A DNA stretch of 10,175 nucleotides, from contig DXZC01000074.1 in NCBI GenBank assembly GCA_019415505.1, positions 1 to 10,175 on the forward strand, written 5' to 3'. The notes under the pieces are model-generated. The model searched no databases. It worked only from the letters and a program-made list of their open reading frames with translations, and was not told the DNA's origin. Both the position numbers and the translations under genes were made by a program. Origin of the DNA: Peptococcaceae bacterium. GTDB taxonomy: Bacteria; Bacillota; Dehalobacteriia; UBA7702. How positions within the stretch are numbered: the stretch's first letter is position 1; each line of letters starts with the position of its first letter. This document shows, in pieces, positions 1 to 5,285 of this stretch.

Positions 1-599
1 GGCCAAGAATTCTCCTTGTCAAAACCGGAATCCTGGCGGGAAAGGCATATTCCCGCTAACACATTATCTACTTCCAGCATATATATCTCTAATTCTTCCT
101 GGGCAATAGCCAAAAAGGAGCTGTTACATATTTGAAAAGCGCTGGTTATGTTACCCGCTTCGCTTTCCGGGATAAAGATGACAATGCGGTAATCCTTATT
201 AAAGTCTATTTGCCGGTTATTCTCAAAGTATTCTTCGTAATCCAGGGACGAGTATTTGCCCTTTAAAAGCTGGGCCAAAATATGGTCCAGAAGAATTTCA
301 TCCTGTAGGGAGTCGCAAATATGGTGGTAAGGTCTAATGGCCGGCAGTAGGGATTCTATATTTTTGCCCTGTTTCGGGGGGAGCCAAAGGTAAAGGCCCA
401 GCCCCAGCAGGAGAATTACATTACAGCATATAAACAGCATTTGCCCTAAAAAAACCTGGTTAAAGACATTATCCTTGAGGGCAAACCAAAGGATAATTTC
501 CGTTAATAAGTATATGAAGGCAAAAGTAATGGTGCCGGTTATCTTCCAGAAACCGGCCTTGTCTTTGCTGGGGGAAAATAATTCCCGTTTTCTTTCCAT
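1..599 (-). CDS. Membrane-anchored putative regulator/sensor, 3' part cut off by the window edge
   Basis: The frame opens at ATG 599-597 and stays open to the left edge (199 codons), so only the N-terminal part is present. An AGAGGA-like ribosome binding site lies about 9 bases upstream. Two hydrophobic helices are visible at about residues 20-40 and 49-73, joined by a short loop. A soluble cytoplasmic-looking region follows, with a segment LLKGKYSSLDYEEYF (111-125) and then a beta-rich stretch YRIVIFIPES (137-146). This pattern of an 'LLxG' helix followed by a strand resembles the linker domain of membrane-bound AraC/YesN-type regulators of Firmicutes. The helix-turn-helix that would prove it lies outside the window. 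The gene is divergent from the sigma factor at 827 and has a strong promoter of its own. It could instead be another kind of membrane sensor. The existence of the gene is well supported; the family is a guess. Confidence 0.6.
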   Translation of the reverse strand, partial: MERKRELFSPSKDKAGFWKITGTITFAFIYLLTEIILWFALKDNVFNQVFLGQMLFICCNVILLLGLGLYLWLPPKQGKNIESLLPAIRPYHHICDSLQDEILLDHILAQLLKGKYSSLDYEEYFENNRQIDFNKDYRIVIFIPESEAGNITSAFQICNSSFLAIAQEELEIYMLEVDNVLAGICLSRQDSGFDKENSW

Positions 600-643
600 C
601 GCTGGTTTTCCTCTTTTCAAGCTAATGTTTTGGCCTCTACTCT

Positions 644-671
644 ATTATAGTAAAAATTCCCGAACTATCAA
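644..671 (-). promoter_or_regulatory. Sigma-A type promoter of the leftmost minus-strand gene
   Basis: Read on the minus strand, TTGATA (671-666) is followed by a 16-base spacer and a perfect TATAAT (649-644). The -10 box lies about 45 bases upstream of the ATG at 599. Five of six -35 bases and all -10 bases match the vegetative consensus. Confidence 0.75.
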
Positions 672-722
672 GCCATAATTTTAGTTTGGCTGCCCCGCCG
701 GTATAAATTTTAAAAAAAGGCG

Positions 723-750
723 TTACCTTTCACTATATTTGTTATATAAT
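723..750 (+). promoter_or_regulatory. Probable promoter of the sigma factor gene (good -10, poor -35)
   Basis: A perfect TATAAT sits at 745-750, about 76 bases before the sigma factor start. The best -35 at normal spacing is TTACCT (723-728), only three matches, so an activator may be needed. I see no clear ECF-type GAAC/CGTC pair that would show autoregulation by the encoded sigma factor. Confidence 0.45.
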
Positions 751-781
751 AGTAGAACGTCAGGTTAGATTGACTGTTCCG

Positions 782-820
782 GGTGGGCGCTAAAGCTCCC
801 GCCTCAGATTAAACGGAGGC
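782..820 (+). promoter_or_regulatory. Leader hairpins that could mask the sigma factor ribosome binding site
   Basis: GGTGGGCGC (782-790) can pair with GCTCCCGCC (795-803) around a TAAA loop, with one mismatch and one G-U pair. The overlapping bases GCCTC (801-805) can instead pair with GAGGC (816-820), which contains most of the GGAGG Shine-Dalgarno (815-819). The two pairings share bases 801-803 and exclude each other. Regulation is inferred from the pairing only. Confidence 0.35.
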
Positions 821-826
821 TCCTCT

Positions 827-1357
827 ATGGATGCGGAAATGGAAAAGCTATTTTTTAACCAACTTTGTCAGGAAAATTACAAGCGCATATTGCAGTATCT
901 GGTGGTTAAGGTCCATGATTACGATATAGCCGAGGATTTAATACAAGGTGTTTTTTTGGTGGCCTGGGAAAAAAGGGCAATTTTAGTCTCCCACCCTAAT
1001 CCTCCAGGATTTTTGTATACAACTGCCCGAAATAAAGCCCTGGTTTATTTGCGCCAGCGGCAAAAGGAGCCTTTGCCCTTAGGGGAGGATTGGGAATTTC
1101 CCAGTGCGGAGGAGGATATTGACGACTTTTTGGCTGGAGAGGCGGATAGAGCCATTGACGAGGGGCGCTATATTCAAAGAGCCTTAGCTCCCCTAAATTA
1201 CCGTGATAAACGCCTGTACCAGGATTTTTACTTGCAAAACCGTTCTGTGCGGGATATTGCCAGTGAAGAGGGGGTTGCCGAAGTTACAGTGCGTATGCGT
1301 TTAACGCGTTTGCGGCAAAAAGTTAAAAAAGAAACCAAAAAAATTTTTAATTATTAA
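827..1357 (+). CDS. ECF-type RNA polymerase sigma factor
   Basis: The 176-residue protein has the two-domain layout of group 4 (ECF) sigma factors, which recruit RNA polymerase to special promoters. Region 2 spans about residues 14-80, with the core-binding signature YDIAEDLIQGVFLVAWEKR (32-50). Region 4 spans about 118-170, with a helix-turn-helix (about 138-163) that includes SVRDIASEEGVAEVTVRMRL. The length is normal for the family, and the two domains are joined by an acidic linker (about 87-108). The start is set by GGAGG at 815-819, seven bases before the ATG. The gene heads a same-strand run with a TraX-family gene and a membrane protein with an anti-sigma-like architecture, its likely partner. 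The family call is firm; target promoters and signal are unknown. Confidence 0.9.
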   Translation: MDAEMEKLFFNQLCQENYKRILQYLVVKVHDYDIAEDLIQGVFLVAWEKRAILVSHPNPPGFLYTTARNKALVYLRQRQKEPLPLGEDWEFPSAEEDIDDFLAGEADRAIDEGRYIQRALAPLNYRDKRLYQDFYLQNRSVRDIASEEGVAEVTVRMRLTRLRQKVKKETKKIFNY

Positions 1358-1367
1358 GTTACCTGCG

Positions 1368-1415
1368 GCAAGTTTTAGCATATAGAGGCAAGGGCGTTTT
1401 TAAGCTAAGGCTTGC
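1368..1415 (+). promoter_or_regulatory. Imperfect 12-bp stem-loop between the sigma factor and TraX genes
   Basis: GCAAGTTTTAGC (1368-1379) pairs with GCTAAGGCTTGC (1404-1415) along all 12 positions, two of them G-U, around a 24-base loop. No T-run follows, so it is not a typical intrinsic terminator. It may be an RNA-processing or mRNA-stability element. Confidence 0.4.
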
Positions 1416-1428
1416 ATTGAAAATATAA

Positions 1429-1444
1429 AATTATTGCAATAATT
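1429..1444. promoter_or_regulatory. Perfect 16-bp palindrome upstream of the TraX gene, possible operator
   Basis: AATTATTGCAATAATT is a perfect inverted repeat with no loop, 26 bases before the TraX start. Its dyad symmetry suits a dimeric DNA-binding protein. The surroundings are AT-rich, which raises the chance of coincidence. Confidence 0.35.
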
Positions 1445-1469
1445 ATTACTTAATGAAAAGGATGCTATT

Positions 1470-2225
1470 ATGAATGTGAAGCTTTTGTCTGGCAGTAATT
1501 TAAAATGGCTGGCTATAATTGCCATGTTTATTGACCATTTTGCCGCAATTATTCTGAAAAACGGCTTTATTATGCACGCCCCTTACCAGATGTTTAGCGA
1601 TAGTCAGTTTGCGGCGTTAGTCGGCTGTTATGAAATGTTTCACGCCATTGGCCGCTTGGCAATGCCCATTTTCTGCTTTTTATTGGTGGAGGGTTTTATA
1701 CACACTAGCAATAAAAAGAGATATTTAGGTCGGTTGCTGGCCTTTGCTTTACTGTCAGAGATACCCTATGATTTAGCCTTTGGCGCCGGGGTTCTGGATT
1801 TTAACCAGCAAAATGTTTTATTTACCCTGTTTTTAGGCTTGCTTCTTCTCACCATTATGCAAAAGCTAGGTAATAAGGCTTTGGCCTTACTGCTCATGGT
1901 TTTCACGGCTGTGGCAGCCTATTATTTGAATTTGGACGGCAGCTATTACGGCATTGTGACAATCTTTTTGTTCTATGCTTTGCGCCATAACAATCTGGCT
2001 AAATGCTTGAGCGTAATTGCCTGGCAAATAGCAATATCCTTATTTTTTCAGGAGCCGCTTTTAAGCTGGTCAGCCCTTTTCGCCGCCTTGGCCGTGGTGG
2101 CGGTGTGGTTCTATAGCGGTAAAAGGGGAGGGGGCTTAAAGTTCTTTTTCTATATTTTTTACCCCGCCCACTTGCTACTGCTCACTATAATTACTAAATT
2201 TGTTATTATACCTTTCTGTTTATAA
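1470..2225 (+). CDS. TraX-family multispanning membrane protein (acyltransferase-like)
   Basis: The 251-residue protein is strongly hydrophobic, with about seven or eight membrane helices. Family hallmarks are visible in order. LKWLAIIAMFIDHFAAIIL (11-29) is the N-terminal helix with the invariant IDH. HAIGRLAMPIFCFLLVEGF (58-76) and KRYLGRLLAFALLSEIPYD (83-101) follow. These are typical of the TraX family (Pfam PF05857). The founding member, F-plasmid TraX, N-acetylates pilin; most chromosomal Firmicute members have no known substrate. AAAAGGAT about 8 bases upstream of the ATG serves as ribosome binding site. The gene lies between a sigma factor (112 bases upstream) and an anti-sigma-like gene. 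No conjugation or pilus genes are visible, so a role in modifying a surface protein or polymer is inference. The family call is firm. Confidence 0.9.
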   Translation: MNVKLLSGSNLKWLAIIAMFIDHFAAIILKNGFIMHAPYQMFSDSQFAALVGCYEMFHAIGRLAMPIFCFLLVEGFIHTSNKKRYLGRLLAFALLSEIPYDLAFGAGVLDFNQQNVLFTLFLGLLLLTIMQKLGNKALALLLMVFTAVAAYYLNLDGSYYGIVTIFLFYALRHNNLAKCLSVIAWQIAISLFFQEPLLSWSALFAALAVVAVWFYSGKRGGGLKFFFYIFYPAHLLLLTIITKFVIIPFCL

Positions 2226-2246
2226 GAGAGGATAATGAAATACCGG

Positions 2247-2276
2247 TATAATAAATTTATGAGAGAAGTTAACTTC
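2247..2276 (+). promoter_or_regulatory. TATAAT box followed by a 12-bp palindrome before the anti-sigma-like gene
   Basis: TATAAT occurs at 2247-2252 without a recognisable -35 box. It is followed by the perfect palindrome GAAGTTAACTTC at 2265-2276. Together they could form a secondary regulated start for the downstream gene. Support is weak. Confidence 0.25.
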
Positions 2277-2318
2277 CGAAAAAGCACTTTGCTGCCAAGA
2301 TGATAGGAGGATATGCCC

Positions 2319-3152
2319 ATGGGTGCTGATATCTTTACCAGAGCCGCTTTGGAAAAACAATTAGACGAGGCCATTAAGGCGGGAAATGTTGAGCTGGCTG
2401 ATAGGCTCTGCCGTGAATTGTCGGCGTATGAGGATTCAAGACCTCTGGATATGCCGGCGGATTTCCCCGACCAGGTGGCGCGCCAAGCTGAGAAAGGAAG
2501 TAGAAAAATGAAACGTAAAACAACGAGAAGGTTAGTAGCCTCGGTTGCGGCCTTTGCCATAGTATTGTCCTTTGGCGTTACAGCCTATGCCCAAGGCTGG
2601 ATAAATAACCTGGTTACTGTTTTTGAACAGGATAAAATGGTTGTAACCGGCGAGCAGGAGGTGGATTTAGAGCAATATAATAAGGAACGCGCTAACGCCA
2701 CGGATAAAACCACAACTTATGCTGATTTTGCCACAGCCTGCGCGGCTTACAATCTGCCTACAGCCCTCCCTGAGGAGCTGACGGCGGCCAATGGCTACAA
2801 ACAGGTTAATGAGGTTACAGCGCTTGAAGTTTCCGGACAGCATAACGCTGTGAACATTTTAGCCAAATATGAGCGGAGGCAAGAATCTATAGATATTAAC
2901 TACAGTAAATCCGCGGATTTCGAGCAGTTTATTATAAATTACCAGAGCCACTCCGCTATTAGCAACCAACGGGAATTTATCTCCACCCAGGGCGACAAGT
3001 TTACCCTCTATACCTTAACTGCTGGTGATGATACCTATGAGGATGCGATTATCTCCCTTAACGATTATGTTTACCAGATATCCTTTAACCAGTGCGCTGA
3101 CCAGACCATAGAAAAGATACTTAATTCCTTGGATTTGTCAGCGTTAAAATAG
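2319..3152 (+). CDS. Single-pass membrane protein with DUF4367-like extracytoplasmic domain, putative anti-sigma factor
   Basis: With the start at ATG 2319 the protein has 277 residues. An ATG at 2313 is in frame but only two bases from the AGGAGG (2305-2310); 2319 has the usual eight-base gap. Residues 1-60 form a charged, helical cytoplasmic segment including a repeat-like AIKAGNVELADRLCREL. A basic patch KRKTTRR precedes one membrane helix at about 72-91 (VASVAAFAIVLSFGVTAYA). The remaining roughly 185 residues lie outside, and the C-terminal half (about 130-277) resembles DUF4367 domains found on Firmicute anti-sigma-like proteins. No zinc-finger HxxxCxxC motif is present. With a sigma factor two genes upstream, an anti-sigma role is likely but unproven. 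Alternatives are a lipoprotein-like sensor or cell-surface protein. Confidence 0.7.
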   Translation: MGADIFTRAALEKQLDEAIKAGNVELADRLCRELSAYEDSRPLDMPADFPDQVARQAEKGSRKMKRKTTRRLVASVAAFAIVLSFGVTAYAQGWINNLVTVFEQDKMVVTGEQEVDLEQYNKERANATDKTTTYADFATACAAYNLPTALPEELTAANGYKQVNEVTALEVSGQHNAVNILAKYERRQESIDINYSKSADFEQFIINYQSHSAISNQREFISTQGDKFTLYTLTAGDDTYEDAIISLNDYVYQISFNQCADQTIEKILNSLDLSALK

Positions 3153-3165
3153 ACCTACTCCGGCT

Positions 3166-3204
3166 AGTGCGGCGTTTATTGATTAACGCCCCACTGTATT
3201 TTGG
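3166..3204 (+). terminator. Probable intrinsic terminator of the sigma/TraX/anti-sigma cluster
   Basis: AGTGCGGCGTT (3166-3176) pairs with AACGCCCCACT (3185-3195) with a single C-C mismatch and an 8-base loop, 13 bases after the stop codon. The following T-run is short (GTATTTT), so efficiency may be moderate. Confidence 0.6.
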
Positions 3205-3261
3205 GCCTTAGCATAAGGGAGAATTTGTGTTAATTGGTTAAAGCAATTTTTTCCTTTTGGC

Positions 3262-3290
3262 TGTTTTTCTGAGCCGGGCTGTGTTATAAT
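3262..3290 (+). promoter_or_regulatory. Extended -10 promoter of the IMP cyclohydrolase gene
   Basis: TGT followed by TATAAT (3282-3290) forms an extended -10 element about 40 bases before the start codon. The -35 position (TGTTTT, 3262-3267, 17-base spacer) is poor, as is common with extended -10 promoters. Confidence 0.6.
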
Positions 3291-3330
3291 ATATAAATCA
3301 GTTAATTATTCCCAGTTTTAGGAGGAAAAG

Positions 3331-4035
3331 ATGGAACTTTGTAACTTAAACTCAATATTAAAAAACAATTCTTATCCTGGCCGCGGCATAGTTTTAGGTA
3401 AAACCTCTGACAATAAGAAAGCGGCTGTTGCTTACTTTATTATGGGGCGCAGTGAAAACAGCAGAAACAGAATATTTTCCCCCTTGGCTGATGGTATTAA
3501 AACCGAGGCCTACGACCCCAGTAAAGTCAAGGATCCCTCGCTGATTATTTATAATCCCGTGCGGATTTTAAACGGCGCTACCATTGTTACCAACGGCGAC
3601 CAGACTGATACTATTCACACTTATCTCCAGGAGCAGAAAACCTTTGAGGAAGCCTTGCGCACCAGAGAGTTTGAGCCGGACGCTCCCAACTATACGCCGA
3701 GAATCTCCGGTTTGCTCCAGGCTGACGGGTCCTATAAACTGTCCATTTTGAAAAGCTCCAACGGCAATCCCCAAAGCTGCCAACGCTTTTTCTTTGAATA
3801 CAGCCAGCCTGTAGCTGGGGAGGGTCATTTTCTCCATACTTATATAGGGGACGGCAGCCCCATTCCCTCCTTTGTAGGCGAGCCTGAACTAGTGGCCATT
3901 GGCGCTGATTTTGATGAATTTGCCCAGGGAATTTGGGAGAGCCTCAACCCGGATAATAAGGTATCCCTTTACGTCAGCTTTATTGATTTAGCCACTGGGG
4001 CCAGGGAAACAAAAATATTTAATAAAAATGAATAA
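3331..4035 (+). CDS. purO: IMP cyclohydrolase, PurO type
   Basis: This 234-residue cytoplasmic enzyme closes the ring of 5-formamidoimidazole-4-carboxamide ribotide to give IMP, the last step of de novo purine synthesis. Recognisable conserved blocks are YPGRGIVLG (15-23), AYFIMGRSENSRNR (34-47), VTNGDQTDTI (86-95), EPDAPNYTPRISG (115-127) and AGEGHFLHTY (162-171). These match the stand-alone PurO-like family (PF07826), known from archaea and found in many Clostridia, rather than the bifunctional PurH. The length is complete for the family. AGGAGG lies a few bases upstream of the ATG. The gene stands alone between its own promoter and a terminator, with no other pur gene nearby. Whether a PurH also exists in this genome cannot be seen here. 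An assignment as purO is by family resemblance. Confidence 0.9.
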   Translation: MELCNLNSILKNNSYPGRGIVLGKTSDNKKAAVAYFIMGRSENSRNRIFSPLADGIKTEAYDPSKVKDPSLIIYNPVRILNGATIVTNGDQTDTIHTYLQEQKTFEEALRTREFEPDAPNYTPRISGLLQADGSYKLSILKSSNGNPQSCQRFFFEYSQPVAGEGHFLHTYIGDGSPIPSFVGEPELVAIGADFDEFAQGIWESLNPDNKVSLYVSFIDLATGARETKIFNKNE

Positions 4036-4040
4036 ATTAA

Positions 4041-4077
4041 AAAGCAACCTCCTTTGCCTCTGGGTAAAGGAGGTTGC
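4041..4077 (-). terminator. Strong hairpin, best read as terminator of the minus-strand pab operon
   Basis: GCAACCTCCTTT (4044-4055) pairs perfectly with AAAGGAGGTTGC (4066-4077). Read on the minus strand the stem is followed by TTTTTAATTT, a good T-run. On the plus strand it is followed by CGGCGTTTT, a poor one, so it may act only partly on purO transcripts. Confidence 0.75.
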
Positions 4078-4223
4078 CGGCGTTTTAAGACAGATTATAT
4101 GTTTGCTAACGCCTACAGGTTCACGTTGTTAGATTGGTTAGTCTGCCGGTACAACGGTTCGTAATATCAGTAATCCCCTTTTCACTATAGTGTTTATGCC
4201 TAGTGGTAAGGGGATTATTTTTT
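4078..4223 (+). terminator. Structured intergenic stretch ending in a plus-strand intrinsic terminator
   Basis: TAATCCCCTT-TT-CACTA (4171-4187) pairs with TAGTG-GT-AAGGGGATTA (4201-4217), a 17-position stem with one mismatch, followed by TTTTTT (4218-4222 and the base before it). It faces purO, giving that gene a second, stronger terminator. The preceding bases 4100-4165 also fold: CGTTGT and ACAACG (4151-4156) are complementary. This could be a small RNA with its own terminator. The only candidate promoter (TTGCCG 4074-4079, TATATG 4096-4101) is weak. Confidence 0.65.
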
Positions 4224-4242
4224 GTTAAAATATATTAGTTTT

Positions 4243-4968
4243 TTACAGACGAGCTTTTTCCCGCTCATAGTTTGCTTGCAATTTGAGGGCAGTAGTCTGT
4301 TGGCTAAAATTTTTATGCCCCAGGCTTTGCACGGGCATTATGCCCATGAGGGAATTGGTAATGAAGCATTCGGTGAATTTTTCCAAGGCTTGGTAATGAA
4401 TCGCCGTTTCCGTGACTGGATAATTCTTTATGACATATTGCCGTAAAATACCATTGAGCAGCCCGCAACTAACTCTGGGGGTAAAAATGCCGCCCTCCTT
4501 GACAAAAAATATGTTAGTTACGGCCCCCTCCGCTATTTCGCCCCCAGTATTGAGAAATATCACTTCGTCAAACCCTCGTTCTTGGGCCTGAGCTTTCTCC
4601 CAAGCGTTTTCCCCTCGGTTTAAAGTCTTGTGGTAGGTAAAGGGAGACGTCTCGTTCCGCCGCACCTCGCTGAAGGTCAGGGTAAAACCTGGCGTATCTT
4701 GGCGGGTCTGATAGGGATTTTCCCGGCGGCTGAAAATGGTGTTTTCGGGGGATAGCGTTATTTTGAGAGCGCCGCTATAAGCCCCGTATGGTTCCAAGTA
4801 TTCCGCCACCTCCTGTTGGCTGACGGCCTTATCCAGCTGAAAGTATTTAGCTGAAGCGTTAAGGCGTTCCAGGTGGCTGGCCAGGAAAACGCAATGACCT
4901 TCTACCACGTCTATAGTTTCAAATACGCCAATACCGGCGAAGTAACCGTTATCCGCTCTTATCTCCAT
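4243..4968 (-). CDS. pabC: 4-amino-4-deoxychorismate lyase (class IV aminotransferase fold)
   Basis: PabC releases pyruvate from aminodeoxychorismate to give p-aminobenzoate, using pyridoxal phosphate. Counted from ATG 4968 the protein has 241 residues. Visible family features are GIGVFETI (12-19), HLERL (32-36), the probable PLP lysine K114 in TYHKTLNR, GFDEVIFLNTGGEIAEGAVTN (132-152) with conserved E147 and N152, and GLLNGILRQ (169-177). This fits PabC better than BCAT or D-amino-acid transaminase, given the neighbours pabA and pabB. I chose this start because GGAGG (4983-4979) lies ten bases upstream and the family's N-terminus fits here. The frame stays open upstream to GTG 5163, but that part is only translated tandem repeat without a ribosome binding site. 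It is the last gene of the pab operon, 301 bases after pabB. Confidence 0.87.
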   Translation of the reverse strand: MEIRADNGYFAGIGVFETIDVVEGHCVFLASHLERLNASAKYFQLDKAVSQQEVAEYLEPYGAYSGALKITLSPENTIFSRRENPYQTRQDTPGFTLTFSEVRRNETSPFTYHKTLNRGENAWEKAQAQERGFDEVIFLNTGGEIAEGAVTNIFFVKEGGIFTPRVSCGLLNGILRQYVIKNYPVTETAIHYQALEKFTECFITNSLMGIMPVQSLGHKNFSQQTTALKLQANYEREKARL

Positions 4969-4974
4969 TGCTAC

Positions 4975-5285
4975 TAAGCCTCCGTTATTGTTAAGTTTCT
5001 CGTTACTGCAAAGGCTGCTGTTATTATCAAATTTCTCTTTATCGCCCAGGCTGCTGCTGTTGCCAAGCTTTTCTTTACCGTCCAGGTTGCTGCCGTTGCC
5101 AAGCTTCTTTTTACTACCCAGGCTTCTCTTTACCGCCCAGGCTGCTGCCGTTGCCAGCTTCACGTTACTGCAAAGTCTGCTGTTACTGCCAGGCTTCTTG
5201 TTATTATCGGTCCTTATGTTACTGTCAAGCCGCCATTAATGCAGAGCTGCCGCTACTGCCTGTTTTTTGTTACTGCAAAGCCTCC
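4975..5285. repeat. Degenerate 18-bp tandem repeat array, about 17 copies, between pabB and pabC
   Basis: On the plus strand the units read roughly AAGCTTCTCTTTACTGCC alternating with CAGGCTGCTGCCGTTGCC, which gives a 36-bp higher-order period best seen at 4993-5155. Clear units start at 4993, 5011, 5029, 5047, 5065, 5083, 5101, 5119, 5138, 5156, 5173, 5191, 5209 and 5227. Most are exactly 18 bp; a 19-bp unit at 5119 and 16-17-bp units further right break the frame. On the minus strand the left half encodes 12-residue repeats of the type KLGNGSNLDGKE, in frame with pabC. The right end includes the pabB stop codon. There are no CRISPR-like spacers. Confidence 0.88.

Noticed and set aside
475..678. 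Plus-strand ORF antisense to the left-edge gene
   Set aside because: The minus strand carries a coherent protein with two membrane helices, a strong promoter and a ribosome binding site across the same bases.
1470..2225. TraX as evidence of a conjugative element
   Set aside because: There are no relaxase, type IV secretion, integrase or attachment-site features in the window, and TraX-family genes are common on Firmicute chromosomes.
2159..2560. Minus-strand ORF overlapping the TraX end and anti-sigma start
   Set aside because: It lies antisense to two well-supported genes, with no ribosome binding site and no family features.
4150..4165. GGTTCG, resembling a tRNA T-arm
   Set aside because: No acceptor, D-arm or anticodon stem could be built around it.
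4969..5163. GTG start at 5163 as the true pabC start
   Set aside because: No ribosome binding site, only repeat-encoded residues, and the PabC family N-terminus fits ATG 4968, which has GGAGG ten bases upstream.
4988..5239. Plus-strand leucine-rich ORF (83 codons) across the repeat array
   Set aside because: It is the complement of the 18-bp repeat and owes its open frame to the repeat length. There is no ribosome binding site and no recognisable protein.
4975..5285. CRISPR array
   Set aside because: Units are adjacent 18-bp repeats without spacers, and there are no cas genes.
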